Shown in pieces: positions 1 to 12,182 of a DNA stretch of 64,000 bases (its first letter is position 1; each line of letters begins with the position of its first letter). Below the pieces are notes generated by a model. It saw only the letters and a list, made by a program, of their open reading frames with translations, was not told the origin of the DNA and did no database searches. This DNA is from Cristatella mucedo (Eukaryota; Bryozoa; Phylactolaemata; Cristatellidae): NCBI GenBank assembly GCA_009760855.2, contig WPIO01000022.1, positions 4,127,501 to 4,191,500 of the forward strand, given 5' to 3'. Position numbers and translations under genes: made by a program.

Positions 1-1982
1 GGCGCTGATTTTCAACGGACAGTTATAGCGTCGCCGCCGCCGCCGCCGCCGCCCTCGAGTCGGGCCTCGTGCCCCCTCCCTACCCTGCAGCTGCACCTGT
101 TCCCCGACAGGAGCTCGAACGGCTCGCTACTTCGCGCGCGGCGGCGGAGCGAGGAGAAGATTGCGAGCTGGGGGGGGGGCCGCCACTCGCAGCCAAACCG
201 CCTCGCAGATTTGCAAGCGCGCCGTAAAGTGAGAGAGAGCGGCGGCCAGCTCGCTTCCGGCGCGCTACTCGCCTTTCGGCTGCGCGGCGCGAAGGGCTTT
301 TAGCGAAGTCTTCCTCGCGGATAAAGCCGCCGGCTCGTAAGCCTATTCCGCCAGCGACGCCCGAGCGTTTGGCGTTTTTGTCGAATCCGATAACAATGCC
401 GCCGCCGCCGCCGCTGCCGCCGCCGCCACCGCCGCTCTTTCAACCAAGCGATAGACCGAACGGGTCGGGGGCGTCGGCGGCGCCGCCCGTGCGCCGTCGC
501 GTCCGCCTTCGGCTCGAAACAACGCCGACGTTCGGACGCACAGGTGGGCGCTACCTGGCGGAGCGGTCGCCCCCACGCCCGGGCCGGAAAAGGCCTCGCA
601 GCCGCCGCGTTGACCGATCTGCTCACGGTGCACGAAGCGGATTTGCCCGAAGCGGAAGACGCAGGCAGCGAGGAGGTGAGCCTCCTCTGACTGCAGCCAC
701 CTCAGCGTCCTTCCGCCTCCGCCACACTTGGCGAAAGCTGCGCCGGCTATAGCCTGGCGCAGCGGCGCCGCGCCCTCTGGCCACGCTGCCGACGCGCTGC
801 CGGCCGCTGCCGCCAGGCTCTTGGACTCGCTCGCTGAGCGCCGGTCGGCCGAGGTTTCGCGAGACAGGGGCAGCGTGTCTGAGAGCACCGCGGCTGCCGC
901 GTGCGTGACATTTGGATTTGGAGCGCCCGATCGCCGCTTCCCCTCCTCCCCCCATTCGAACCGACGCCCGGTAGAGGGTGAAGGGCAGTGGCGGAGGCGA
1001 CTCATCCTGTCCCGGGGGGGGGGGGGGCGGGGCGGTGCGTCAGGCGCAGGGTCCGTGGGTCCGTAGCCTCTGCGCCTCTGCCGCGTTCCGCTGCTTTTTC
1101 AAATCAGGCGCCTTTTTTTTGCGTGCAGCAATCGCGGCGTCCAGCGCGTCAACCGCGGCGAAAGGCCTTCGTCGCCTGCCTACCTGCGCCGACCGCGGAT
1201 CCCAGATCCCCTTTCCCCCCAGGTATGGCGACTTTGCCTCCACTCACCGAGCCACCTCTTCGAAATGGCGACCGCCATCCTACGATCGCTATTCGCGAAT
1301 CGTACTTCTCGCTCGCGACTTTTAAGCTCCACCCGAGAGCGAGCATAAACGCGACGGGGCAAAATAATTGAGCATCATTGAAGGTGACGTTTATTTAAGG
1401 TTCTACATTGGCCCTCGAATTCCGAAGCTGCAATGCCGCGCTTGGAGGAGCACCTACCGCCCCACTCGGAGCTCCCTCCTTCTTAGTAGTACAGCGAGCG
1501 GCGATGCTCGGTCGGAGCTTACACGTCTCGTCAGCTGCTCGGCAGCTGCTCCGCTCCGATGGCGATCGTGGCCTCGCCGGCCACGATCGCCATCGCATCG
1601 CATTGCCCACTAACGGACCTCGTGCGCACAGCCGAGCGCCAAGCGGAGCGCCTACGAGCTCGGGCCGCACGCCTCCCGCGGTGCAGCCCGAGCTCCGTTC
1701 CACCTAAAGCGCTATGCTGACTTCTGCAGTTCGCACATGTCACTGCGACCCGACGAGATGTGTGCATGCAGAAGAGCCTGCATGAGCCAGCCGCGAGGTA
1801 CCGCCGCGTGGCACCGCCACGTGGTACCACCGCGTGGCCAGGCAAACCAGGAGCGAAAGCGTGGTGGTGCACCACCAGCGTCTGGAGTGTCCAAGTAAAG
1901 GGAGATTTTGCCGTCATAGCGAAACATCTTCTGGAATCGACACAGTATGGCAGAGAACTTTGTGGGCTCAATTGCATCCTTT

Positions 1983-1985
<3 letters not shown>
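1..1985. other. CpG-rich stretch without a supported gene
   Basis: The first 1.7 kb is very rich in CpG and in (GCC)n/(GGC)n runs. It contains several overlapping open frames on both strands, including a poly-proline frame beginning near 396. None has a recognisable domain, and frames stay open on both strands together, which is what GC-rich DNA does by chance. It could be a CpG-island promoter or first-exon region, but I see no splice structure or conserved motif to fix a gene. The last 300 bases hold nothing I recognise. Confidence 0.4.
1558..1594. repeat. Perfect 16-bp inverted repeat (hairpin)
   Basis: The arms at 1558-1573 and 1579-1594 are perfect reverse complements with a 5-base spacer. 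The repeat lies inside CpG-rich DNA. It could extrude as a small cruciform or fold in RNA. No function is implied. Confidence 0.9.
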
Positions 1986-2064
<79 letters not shown>

Positions 2065-2217
2065 TACTCATCCATCTCTCTCTCACTCTCTCTCACACAC
2101 ACATACTCATTCCTCTCTCTCACACACACATACTCATTCCTCTCTCTCTCTCTCTCTCTCTCACTCACACTTACTCATCCATCTCTCTCTCACACACATA
2201 CTCATTCCTCTCACACA

Positions 2218-2275
<58 letters not shown>

Positions 2276-2350
2276 CACACGCACACATATACGCGCGCAC
2301 ACACACACCTACTCACCCCTCTCTCTCTCGCTCTCTCTCTCTCTCTCGCG

Positions 2351-2400
<50 letters not shown>
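1986..2400. repeat. Compound (CT)n/(CA)n microsatellite
   Basis: About 415 bases of alternating CT and CA dinucleotide blocks. It begins with roughly 30 CT units, has a long CA block near 2216-2310, and ends in a second CT block. The Ser-Leu and Thr-His frames through it are translated repeat, not genes. Confidence 0.98.
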
Positions 2401-2403
<3 letters not shown>

Positions 2404-5049
2404 AGATGGCTCTCACTAGAGCGCAAGCTGCACGTAGCGAGATCGATGCGTCGATCGATTGATGCATCGATCAGTTGCCGGCCTCCGGCGTTCAGCCGTG
2501 GCCTGCGTAAAGGCCTCTCTAGTCTGTAGGCTACTGCTAGCTTTCTTTCGAGACTGACTCATATAGGCTGTCAGCATGCCGTTGCTTAACGTCCGTCTGG
2601 AGCAAGGAAGGTCTAGTTGATCGGAATGCTAGCGATGCCTGGGTTCACAAGGCATGCTGCTAGACGGCTCCTCGGTGTCAGTAACTCTAGTCAAAGGCGA
2701 ACTCAGCGACACAGAATCAAAGAGATCAAACCGCGAGCATCATTTTTTCGCAGAGGCCACCAAAGCCAGCAGCGACGGACGGAAAGGCACGGCTCGAGGC
2801 AAGACTCGACTCGTGCACAGCAATCCGGCAGCGGACGCCGTGCTGCCGAACGCCGCGGCGCCACGCAGGCCAGTAGCGGGCGACCAGACCAGGTCGGCGG
2901 CTGCCGTGGCTCGGGAGCGCGCATGCGTGACGCCGCCCCTCGCGGGCCGCCGCCCGCTGCGCGCTGCTAGGGGCGCGACCCCAGCAGGCCCGGCAACCAC
3001 TCGTCACCTGTCAGTGGCTTGAGCTGTGGGTAGTGGCCTGCGCAAGCTGAGGGCCAGTGGCTGGCGTGCGCGAGCCGGTGTGGAGCGGCGGCCTGCGCGG
3101 GTCGCATTCGGACACCGATCGCCGCCTTCGACCTGGCAGAGGCGAGTCATCAGCCGCGAATGCTGGATGCGATGAGGAAGCGGCGAGCAGCAGCAGGAAG
3201 CGGACTGTTAGCACAGGACTAGTCGAGACGCGACGTCGGCGAGGATTCGAAGCCGCCGCCGCCGCCACCGCCACAGCAGCAGCTCAGCAATGCCACACTG
3301 GCGGACCGGGTCTGTGAGGCTCATGCCAGCTGGCTTGACCGTCGCGGCGGTGAGTTGGCGCAGAACTACTCCACTCCGCTCCACTGCACTATCCTGTTTT
3401 GCGCCAAGCAGCAGGCACGCCTTCTCGAGCTAGAAGCTGTTGCTACTGCGGCCGCGAGCGGTCGTCGGCGAGTGGCCTTGACGAGACTGCTCGGGATGTA
3501 GAATGGCAGCGGCGACGTCGGCGGTGGGAAAGCCGATTAGTCAAAGTCGCAGCACTTGGAGTGGCCAATGCTGCCTGCTGCTGCCGCCTCCGCCGCCGCT
3601 CGCTCTCCTCCTTCGGCCCCGCCGCTTGAGCTGCAGCCGGATTTTGGCGGTGTGCAAATTGCAGCCGCAGCAACACAAGATGTCCGTACAGCGAATCGAG
3701 ATGCCTATGCAGCGACGCATTCGAAAGTGAGTCTGAGTCTGGGTGTGAAGCTGACATTTGCTTCCTAGCCAGCGAGCTCCGACTGTACGAGTATCGAGTT
3801 CTATTCTCAAGGTCGAACTGATCGGAACTCCGCGGCGAACATACTCTTATTCGACGGCTTCACGAGCGGCTAGAGAGACTTTTTGTTCTCTTGGGGTGCT
3901 GTGCAAATGTCGTATTACTGCTAGAAATCTGCGAGTAGCCAACGCCGCGACCGACCTGGCTCTTTCCTAGCCGGCTCCGAGAAGGCGGCTGACTTCTCGG
4001 ATGCTAGGCTGGTCAAGTGGCCCTACTCAGCTATCGAGCTATCGGCAGGAACGGCATCGTGCTCAGCCAACGTATTTTGTGCCCCGTCTACTATCTCTCT
4101 CTCTCTCTCTCTCGATCGGTCGTCAGATAACTGCTCGGCCGGCTCTGAGTACGTATAGTTCGATTGACGAACGACGGGCATGCACCGTGTGCGAATAGGC
4201 GACAGTGAATAGGCGACAGGTGAAGCCTAAGAGCAGCAGCAATGGAGCTTGCCTACGACGTGGCCCGGCTGGCAGCGCTGTAGCCGTGCATCGGCCTAGC
4301 CTAGCCTCTCGGCCTGTGACCGGTGTGAGCGCTCGCCGCCTGCAAAAGAGATTAGTGACGGGAAGCGGGAGGTGGGGTTGAGGCTGCCAGCGGCCGCCGT
4401 CCCTCAAGCGATGCTCTTACAGTATACGGAGAGCTTGGGGACGGCAGCTAGTCCAATGTCCAACTAAGGGGTCACTGACTAGGCCCGATTACGGCTAATG
4501 AGGCCGGGTCCGATTCTGAAAGGGGCGGCTAGTACGGAGGCCTCTGGCTGTAAGCGAAGCCGGTCAATGAATCATTTCCCAGCTGAGTCCTCGGTTAGTG
4601 GGATATCTCACTTATTTTTACTGCCCTCTCTCTTGGACGCGTCGCGTCTGATGAAATAAAAGCGCTCGGAACGCTACACAGACTATTTCAAGCTTAGGCC
4701 TAGTAGTTGTACACCGATTGTGCACGCGTATGCGATGGTTCGCATTCGCGACGATCGCCTGCTGCCTCCGTGAAAGTGGGCGATCGAATGTGCATTCGCA
4801 TCGTGCAGCTACATCGGAAGAGACGGGTTGGGGTGGGGAGCAGCGCTTTAGCCCAACATGGCGCTAGCGCAGCTTTGGCTGAGCTACCACACCCAGGCGG
4901 CTCAATAGCTGGGTTGTCAAGGGTGCGGCTGAGCCGCTCGTGAGCGTGGATCCGAGTCGTGACCAGAGAGCGAAACCAGAGAGCGACCAGAGAGCGCCGG
5001 CATCGCCAGCTATGTAGAGCCATCTAAAAAAAAAGAGAGGAATCGAAGC
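2401..5049. other. Anonymous stretch, partly CpG-rich; no gene seen
   Basis: 2620-3650 is CpG-rich with short GCC repeats. 3650-5049 is mixed sequence with a short CT run near 4092-4113. Around 3868-3925 there is a weak match to the 3' end shared by the L2-type LINE and SINE2, with a TTCTCTTGGGG core. Small frames are present on both strands but none resembles a known protein. Confidence 0.4.
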
Positions 5050-5051
5050 TT

Positions 5052-5195
5052 ATGGAACAGCCTCATTCATGCAGCGGCAAAAGAGCGTTATCGGCTGCTG
5101 CCGCCGCTGCCACTTGCAGTGGGCAATAAAGGATCGCCCAACCGCTGGATTCGAACCCACGACATCGATCGTGAGGAGCGACCACCTGGATGAGC
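5052..5195 (-). mobile_element. SINE1 copy (tRNA-derived), truncated and diverged
   Basis: Read on the minus strand, this matches the SINE1 family: a box-B-like GGTTCGAATCC, then GGGCGATCCTTTATTGCCCACTGCAAG, then the AGCCG and GCTCTT blocks and the AGGCTGTT tail. The box A half is missing or unrecognisable beyond about 5195, so this is a decayed copy. Confidence 0.7.
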
Positions 5196-5348
5196 ACCGA
5201 ATCCAAATGAAGTCTGAAGGGCGGTCGAGCGACTCGACCGGCGGCCGCCACGCGGCGATCGAAGAAAAAAAGAAGAGAAGGCATAAAGAGGGGAAGTCTG
5301 CAGGGATTGCTTGTGAACAGAGAGCCTTGACTAAATAAAATGAACTAG

Positions 5349-5514
5349 CTGATTTAACAGCCTCTTTTTGTCTAGCAACAGTAGAGCCTTTACAGCTATC
5401 ACCGCCGCTTGCAGTGGCGATAAAGGGTTGCCCACCGCAGGAATCGAACCCACGACCTCGGTCTCGAGGTCGTGAAAGCAACCGCCTTACCTAGTGTGCC
5501 ATCACGGCTCACCG
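5349..5514 (-). mobile_element. SINE1 copy (tRNA-derived), nearly full length
   Basis: On the minus strand it begins with the tRNA-like head: box A within GATGGCACACTAGGTAAGGC, then box B GGGTTCGATTCC. It continues into the body with the TTGCAAGCGG block and ends at a tail carrying AAAAAGAGGCTGTTAAATC. A possible 5-bp target duplication, actag, lies at 5344-5348 and 5515-5519. Internal Pol III promoter boxes are the expected transcription signals. I do not recognise the family by name. Confidence 0.85.
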
Positions 5515-5519
5515 ACTAG

Positions 5520-5840
5520 TGGTCCATAGCGCGTCTTGGCCTGGAGCTTGCAGGGTGTAAGGTACGCGGACGAATTAGCAGATATCTTTTTTATAACTAT
5601 TGAAACAGCTGGTGCTTTATTGAGAATCTCAGAGGATCTGTCGCTGTGCGACGGGCAGCTGAAGTACGTGTGTGACGCAACTTCCCAAAAATTGCTGAAC
5701 GAAGGGACTGCTCCACAAGTATGCTTGCTACATAGCTGCAGCGAACCCTTTTTTGAGAATAATGCGCTTGCCACTGTTTAGTACTGCCGTGAGAACCTAC
5801 ACTAGCAATCAGGCCGAGGCTAGCCTGACTGGCTGGCCAG
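5520..5840. other. Spacer with no recognised feature
   Basis: There is an 82-codon open frame on the plus strand and an overlapping one on the minus strand. Neither has a domain I recognise, so I do not call a gene. Confidence 0.35.
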
Positions 5841-5995
5841 GCTGGTTGTCCCAGTGGTTAAGGTGCTCGCCCGACCAAGGTCAAGGTGAATGCATTTGAT
5901 CGCCGAGGTCGTGAGCTCGAGCCCCGTGTCATATGTGAAATGCCTGAATAGAGATTGAGTTCTCTTGGGATGCTATTCAAGTGAATTATATTGTC
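5841..5995 (+). mobile_element. SINE2 copy (tRNA-derived head, LINE-like tail)
   Basis: The head GTCCCAGTGGTTAAGGTGCT is box-A-like, and a box-B-like GAGCTCGAGCCCC follows. The 3' part, TGAATAGAGATTGAGTTCTC and then TTGGGATGCT, is the stem-loop also found at the 3' ends of the L2-type LINEs in this window. The copy carries about 15 bases that the minus-strand copies near 30-31 kb lack. Confidence 0.8.
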
Positions 5996-6954
5996 ACTTT
6001 GCACTGCTAACTTCCACGCTTCGTAGGGAAGGTCAAGGATTCTGCAGCAATCCGCTCGCCGACAGCTTGTCCCATCAAGCTACTGGGGCACCTGGCACGC
6101 AAACGTGACCAAAAGTGAAAAACATCGGACCGGTCGGCCTATTGACTGGCGTCTTACCCCATTCCCGCGACCAAAGGTTAGACCATTTGTTGACCACCTT
6201 GATTTAGTTCTGTACTATCAATGAGGGGCCAGGGTCAGCGGTATGTCTTTACGCTTTGTGGTAGCCCACGGTCACCCGGCTGCGGCTTGTAGGAGGCTCT
6301 TGCTGCTGCTGCTATCCTCCTGCTACGCGATGTGTTGTGCAGGTGCCCTGACAACCGTCGGAGCTGCCATCGCCAGGCAAAATAGGTGCCGACGGCGTCG
6401 TGCCGCTGATGTTTGCTTAATGTCAGGCGATCGTCAGTCGATGGCCAAGGCAAACTACGAGGCAGACGCGTGCCCAAATGCTAGATCCTGCTCGAGGCGT
6501 CGCTGGAGGGCGAGCTACACTGAGCGCAGTTTTGAATGTCGATTGTTATGGCTAGTGGACTGGCAGTTACCTAGAACCGATGAGACGGCCCATTGATCTG
6601 CCATGTAGTCAGCACATCCGTTGGAACTTTGCCCTTAATTTAGGATATCAGAGGGCTCGTGGCTGAAACGAGACAAAGGGCAACCGCTGAAGCTCGTAAT
6701 CATAGAGCTGCCGGTCGAATGTCAAGTGATGCGAGCTGCGACGGATATGAAGATCGCGCTCGCTTTCCTTGGCTGCCAGTCGAATGCAAAGCGTAGGCAA
6801 GCCACTGTAGAGCAGCATTCTGTCTGTCTGCTCTCAGCGCGTGCGTGCCTTAGCGAGGAGTTCAAGGCTTTGCCTCCTACGACTCCAAAGACAAAATGTC
6901 TCTTCGCCGTAAAATAGACGTTGATTTTTTTCGGCAGAAAACTCCGTCGGGCTT
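5996..6954. other. Anonymous sequence, no gene seen
   Basis: Mixed-composition DNA with short frames only. A 118-codon plus frame from about 6243 has no similarity I can name and overlaps a minus frame. I find no repeat family here. Confidence 0.35.
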
Positions 6955-7109
6955 CTTGGTCTTGGCCCAGGGGTAAGGTGCTCGCTCCTCACGTCCCGGG
7001 TCGTGGCTTCGAGTCCTGCAGTGGGCGATCCTGTATTGCCCACTGCAAGTTTCGGTGATAGCCAGTAAGGCTCTTCTGCAGCCGTATAAATGAAGCTGTT
7101 GAATTAGCT
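6955..7109 (+). mobile_element. SINE1 copy, plus orientation
   Basis: The head TTGGCCCAGGGGTAAGGTGC is box A, followed by box-B-like GGCTTCGAGTCC, the GGGCGATCCTGTATTGCCCA block and a tail ending in GAAGCTGTTGAATTAGCT. The head resembles the copies at 21524 and 61512 more than the minus-strand copies, suggesting at least two SINE1 subfamilies. Confidence 0.8.
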
Positions 7110-7339
7110 ACTCTGTAAGGCAAAACTCACGACCGTCATCAGTATGCAAGCCTCGCATTCGTTAGAAGAAAAACTGCATACGACACAGGCTTGCTTGTCA
7201 GCGAACTCTAAAAGCATGAAGCCCAAGAAAGCCTTCACAAACAAGACATTGAGGAGTTTGAGCAAAGCATAAGTGTAATCTAAAATGACCTCCTGTGAGG
7301 AGATCAGCAGCCGTAGGAAAAGCTCCGAATCCTTTGATT

Positions 7340-7425
7340 GCGACTTGTTGATCAAGTTTTCTCAGGGAGGTATACAAATGTATTATTATTATTATTAGTA
7401 TTAGTAGTAGTAGTAGTAGTAAAGT
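7340..7425 (+). mobile_element. L2-type LINE 3' tail with (ATT)n
   Basis: TTCTCAGGGAGGTATACAAA followed by (ATT)n and (AGT)n matches the decayed 3' terminal stem-loop and trinucleotide tail of the LINE family seen intact at 60.5-61.2 kb. Confidence 0.5.
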
Positions 7426-7729
7426 GGTACTGACAGCGATAGTGAACAACAAAAGCATTAACCATCGCTTGACTTTGAGGAAATAAAGTGGCTTCACTAA
7501 AGAATAAAAGCATTTATACGTAAAGTATTTGCCAGCTTTCGCTTGGACCAGTTAAGTTGGCGTATTGAAAAGCTGGCAGAGTAAGTACGACCCACCGGAA
7601 GTCGTACTGCACCTGCCTTATAATAATAATAATAATAATAATAATGCACTTGATATGCGATGGACGTGCATAATTATCTTCACATGAACTAAGGCTTCCA
7701 GCAGCCATTGTGGACAGGCGAGTTCTCAC

Positions 7730-8060
7730 GGCGACGAATCGGGAGCAAAAAGGAGCAGAGCGAGCAGAATATGAGCGCGAACGCCTGTTGCATACATCAA
7801 CGAGAAAAACAAGCAACAAAGGAGGCCACTTAGTGCCACACTGTGCGCCAAAACTCAACAGAACCGTAGCATAGGACAAACGGCACAGCAGAAGGATGAG
7901 CCAGAAGCCCAAGCCCGCGAGCTTCTTACTGTCAAATGCCTCGGCGAATGCCTCAGTTTTATGATGGTCAAAAACAAAAAATGAGACTGGAGTTAAGATT
8001 TAAGCACTTCGAGAGTCAGGTCGTGGCATAGCGTCCGTGCCAGTGAACAGTGGACTGGGC
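7730..8060 (+). repeat. Unnamed interspersed repeat, copy 1
   Basis: This stretch is similar to 39870-40185. Both contain an (A)GCAGAATAT(G/A)AGCGC block, a GCCACACTG block followed by an ACTCAACAGA block about 20 bases on, a TC(A)AATT(T)C..GCGAA(C/T)GCCTC block and a GGTCGT..CAGT block in the same order. It is diverged from its partner and has no intact frame. The two copies share their order with an L2-type 3' end downstream, so the repeat could be an internal LINE segment or an independent family. Confidence 0.45.
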
Positions 8061-8077
8061 TTACCACTAGAGGTAAT

Positions 8078-8335
8078 ATTAATAATAATAATAATAGTAC
8101 ACTTGATAAAGCGTCCTCAGATATCTCGATCTCTTTCTAGGCGCTTTACATTTGCTGCAAAGGAAACACGATCGAATGGTGAGTGGTATCATGCTTGATA
8201 AACAACAGGAATACCATGGTTAGGGGTGAAATGCACAGGGTCAGCATGCAAGTGTGGTTAGTAGCAGCATGCAGCAGTGTCAGCACCCATAAGCACATAA
8301 AGGACGGGTCGAATAGACCCACTAAATGCTGTCAT
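8078..8335 (-). mobile_element. L2-type LINE 3' UTR, minus orientation
   Basis: Read on the minus strand it ends TGTAAAGCGCCTAGAAAGAG, then the stem-loop closing with a GCTTTATCAAGTGTA-like block and (ATT)n. Upstream it carries the CTAACCATGGTATTCCTGTT region comparable with the LINE 3' UTR at 61.0-61.2 kb. It is non-coding and 5'-truncated. Confidence 0.75.
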
Positions 8336-8744
8336 AAATAAATGAGGTCAGAGGGCAATGAGGCTCGCATTGCAATGCAAAATTGAAACTTCCCCGTGAC
8401 CATAGTATTGTAGCAGATACACATACGTGCATATAGAGAGAGATTGAAACTGTGGTGCTCCACACCAGCTAAATTATGACTGCCCAGGTGTTTATTATTT
8501 GCAAGTCTTGAAGTGTAACGGCTCGGAGCCGGCTATATGGTAATCTGTGATAAGGCGGCATACAAGCTAAAATCGTGTAGTTGTCAGCAGTTGAGCTACA
8601 AGCACCGAGTCAGGCCGGAGCTTTTGCACGACGCTTCGCGCCGATCAGCGTCGCTCTGAGCGCTGTGAGATCGCTCGTTTACGCTGAGAGCATGCCGATG
8701 CCTGCGATCGTCCGTTGATTGTCGACTAGACTTTTCTATGCTAT

Positions 8745-8872
8745 ATATATACACACACAGATATATATATATATATATATATATATCTCTATATATATAT
8801 ATAGAGAGAGAGAGAGAGATACATGGATATATATAGATATAGATATAGATAGATAGATATGAGTGTGTGTGT
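8745..8872. repeat. Compound (TA)n/(GA)n/(GATA)n microsatellite
   Basis: Alternating TA tracts with a GA block near 8803-8818 and GATA-like units near 8832-8860, followed by a short GT run. The 409 bases before it (8336-8744) show no recognised feature. Confidence 0.95.
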
Positions 8873-9105
8873 GTATTGACTTGTTATCTTAAGTTACGGG
8901 CACACTTTGTTGTTGCCCTGCTCCGCTAGTGCCGGCATACCTGGGTGCATTGGTGCTTGACCTATAAGTGGCTAGCTGCGGCTCAAGGTTCAGGGCTTGC
9001 AGGCCGCTGTTTGTCGCACGTCGGCGAGGACTTGCAGCCTTACGAGCGCTGTGTTTTCGGGCTAGTGTATTGGGACGTGGAAGCCACTACACCTGTTTTT
9101 AACAG

Positions 9106-9107
<2 letters not shown>

Positions 9108-9166
<59 letters not shown>
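9108..9166. repeat. (TA)n(GA)n microsatellite
   Basis: About 15 TA units followed by about 15 GA units. It has the same TA-to-GA architecture as the tract at 8760-8818. Confidence 0.95.
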
Positions 9167-9170
<4 letters not shown>

Positions 9171-9299
9171 GAACCCACTGATCGTTAGTTGTTGGCAGGA
9201 TTGACGGTCACGCAAGCTTCCCTGGGCAAGCTTTCAGTACGAGAAAGGTAAGCGTGTCTAAACGTCAATCTGCGCTGCTGTCTCTGCAACAACATATCC

Positions 9300-10690
9300 G
9301 GTTTTTAGGCATCGGGCGCCACGTGGCGGCGACGGAAGATGCGAATACGACAAGCTGGGCACTGGCAGCGGAAGTAGAACAAGAGCCCACTCCTCCGCGC
9401 TTCGCGCTTCCATTCGACGGCTTCCGGGTGCAGACCGCAGTCAGCCGACATTGAAGAAGTGCGCTGATGCTGCTGCCGGCGCTGCAACCGCCGTTGCCGC
9501 CGCTGCAGCACATTTGACTGCCGCGTGCTCCTCCGCGCCCGCTCCTCGGCCTCATCGGCCTCATCTTTCCCAGAAGCCTTCCTTCGAAGTTCACGAGCCG
9601 CAAGGAGACTCAGCGGAGCGGAGGCGGAGCAGGGCAACTAGCCGAGTCGATGCGGCGTAGCCCGAGGCAGCGGCGGCGGCGGCGCACCGCCGCCGCTGCC
9701 TCGGGCTGTCGTGCCGGCTCGAGACTACGCCCCAGTCCTCCTCGAGCGGTCGCCTCGTGCCCTCTGCCACCGCCGCATCGCCGCCACCTGCCCACCAGCG
9801 GCGGCGGCGGCAGCAGCTGCAGCAGCAGCAGCTGTGCTCTCAATCAGAGCCGGCGGAAATCGGCCTCCGAGTCGCCCGACGGTCGCGCGGGAAGCAGCGG
9901 GCGGCTCGGAGCCGCAGAGGCACGCGGCTCCCGCTGGTGACTCACCTACCCCCCCCCCCAGCCACCTACCGACCGAGAGTCGTCAGCTCGCTACTGCCTA
10001 CCGTTCCCTACCTCGCCCGAGCACTCGCCGCTCGCTGGCTGCGCCGGCGGAGGCCTATCGAGTTGCCAAATTAGCAGCCGCGGCCTCCGTATCCACTGCA
10101 GCCGGTCTGCCGTTCGACAGCGCCTCTCGCTCGCTCGCTAGCACCGCCACGGCGGCAGCTGAGCCCCTCGGGCTTTAACGGCGGCGGCAGCAGCGTCGGC
10201 GCGGGACTGTCGGTCCGCTCCGCTGCCGCGCCGCCGTGCTCGGGAGGTCCTCTCGCGTACACGCACGCCTGCCCGCCCGCCCGCCCGCCCGCCCGCCCGC
10301 CCGCCGGCGGCGGCGAAACGACCCGATCGGCGCCGCAGCATCGCCGTCGCCGCCTTAATTAGAACGAACGCCGCGTCGATTTTCGTTTCCTCCGGTTTTT
10401 TATTGCTCCCTCTCTGGCGGATCTCGCAATAAAAAAAAGTGAAGAAAAGGAAGCCACACCCAGCGGCCGCCAGCCAGCTTCCAGCGGGCCCATCGCGCTC
10501 TACTGTCGCCGCCAGCGCGTTGCCCGCGGCAGCGGCGGCGGCGGCTCATTGAGCGCGGCGCGCGGGCGAAGCGCTCTCAAATCTCGTCGCGCTCGACTTC
10601 TCACTTGATCTTCGAACTGCTTCCCCGCTCGTCGTCTTCAGCGAAGCTGTGCGCGTCGCGTACGTAACGCCGACGTCATCTCGAAGTGCT
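9300..10690. other. CpG-rich block without a supported gene
   Basis: Long overlapping frames in several phases, including poly-Gln/Ser and poly-Ala runs from CAG and GCC repeats near 9790-9835 and a (CCCG)n tract at 10266-10304. Frames open on both strands argue for base composition rather than coding. It could be a CpG-island promoter. Confidence 0.4.
9659..9707. repeat. Perfect 21-bp GC hairpin
   Basis: The arms at 9659-9679 and 9687-9707 are perfect reverse complements around a 7-base loop. They carry the AGCCCGAGGCAGCGGCGGCG motif. One of several strong hairpins in the CpG-rich blocks. Confidence 0.9.
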
Positions 10691-10694
10691 CGCC

Positions 10695-10845
10695 AAGACC
10701 AAGGTCAAGGTGAATGCATTCGATGACCGACGTCGTGGACTCGTGTGCCCCGCGGCATTTGTGAAGCGCCTGAAGAGAGATTATATTCTCTTAGAGCTCT
10801 ACCTTATACGAACGAATTATATTTTGCATTTATCTCCGGTGCCGT
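10695..10845 (+). mobile_element. SINE2 copy, 5'-truncated
   Basis: It shares CCAAGGTCAAGGTGAATGCA with the copy at 5841 and ends with GCGCCTGAAGAGAGATTATA, TTCTCTTAGAGCT and a TTATATTTTGCA tail. The box A half is reduced to GTGCTCGCC. Confidence 0.7.
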
Positions 10846-11009
10846 AGAGAAGATGCCGCCTGTCAGAACGCGGCCGCTGCGGGCTTGCCTTCCGCGATAA
10901 ATGAGACCGAGACGAATCCCTGCGCGCGCGCGCGTATCTCTGCAGCGCTACCTACTTGCACGGTCGCCCGCGGCCGGTGCGGACACGCGCCCACTCATTC
11001 ACTCACTCA

Positions 11010-11034
11010 CCCTCTCTCTCTCTCTCTTTCTTTC

Positions 11035-11127
<93 letters not shown>

Positions 11128-11175
11128 CTCTCTCTCTCTCTGTTTCTCTTTCTCTCCGTCTCTCTCTATCTCTCC
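11010..11175. repeat. (CT)n microsatellite
   Basis: An almost pure CT tract with a few CCCT, GTTT and TTTC interruptions. The Ser-Leu-rich frames across it are artefacts. Confidence 0.97.
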
Positions 11176-12180
11176 GAGTGTGCGTACTAAGTTTATTCTG
11201 TTTCACAGCCCGCTACGCCACTGCTACTACGTATTCAGCGTGCACTCGCTGGAAGCAGCCCGCGCGCGTGTTGTCCGGCGAAATAGAAAGCGTGAGCTGC
11301 GTCGCGCCATTAATAGTAGCCGCAGTCGAGGAAGTGCGTTGCGAAGACACGCAGGAGGAGAAAAAAACAGCAGAGTCAGTCAGTAGCGGTTATAAGTCGG
11401 TGCCGTTGGTGCAAAACTTGCGGAACTGAGTTACGCAGTCTGAAACCCGTGCCGCCGGTCGTCGAGCGAGCAGCGGTGGTGGCAATGAAATTGTTGCGCT
11501 TGCTGTGACTGGCGAGCGAACCAAGATCGCCAGTCGATGCGATCACAACTTAACTGAGAGGCTGAGGCTAAGCTGAAGCGGCGCAGAGCGGACTGTCGCT
11601 TGGACGCGCCCCGCTCTGAATTTATGCAGCGGCGACAATGCAGTTCAAGGTCAGAGAGAGAGAGAGAGAGAGATCGCACCCAATGACTCCACGGATGGCG
11701 GCAAACTAAAGGGGACCAAAGTGACCCGATCGGTGACCTCCGGCTGGCAGCAGCCAGTCGGTGGGACAACGGGCTGAGACGGGCGCGAGCAGATCGCAGC
11801 TTTGGCGGCGGCGACGGGGCTCCGCGCCACGTGACGAAATCGCGAAAAGATACTCGCATGTGCTCGTCGCGAGTTGCCACTTAAGCTTCGCCACTAACGC
11901 AGCGCCACCGGCAACAACGCTGCTTGATTTTACCACTAGCCTAGGCACCTCCTCCACCTCTGCAGGCCCACCGCCGCCGCTACTGGTTGTCTAGCTGCGT
12001 TACCGGGCGGAGGCTGGTGCGCGCGTACGCCTCCGGCTTTGGAATAGCGTTACGGCATCGAAAAGCGATTCGCATTAAGGGCTAGATAACGAAAAGCTTT
12101 TCACTGAAGAGCCGCACGGTAGCAGATTCCGCCTTGGCTGGCTTTGAATTACACACGCACGCTCATCGGTCGAAGAATAT
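11176..12180. other. Anonymous, moderately CpG-rich; no gene seen
   Basis: Contains a short GA run at 11654-11672. Frames up to about 150 codons exist on the minus strand, but they read through the GA run and have no recognisable domain. Confidence 0.35.
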
Positions 12181-12182
12181 TC

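Noticed and set aside
1760-2529. Long Ser-Leu and Thr-His open frames
   Set aside because: They are translations of the (CT)n/(CA)n microsatellite and occur in all frames.
4300-4420. Possible additional tRNA-like or SINE head near 4310-4400
   Set aside because: No box A and box B pair at correct spacing and no SINE tail follows.
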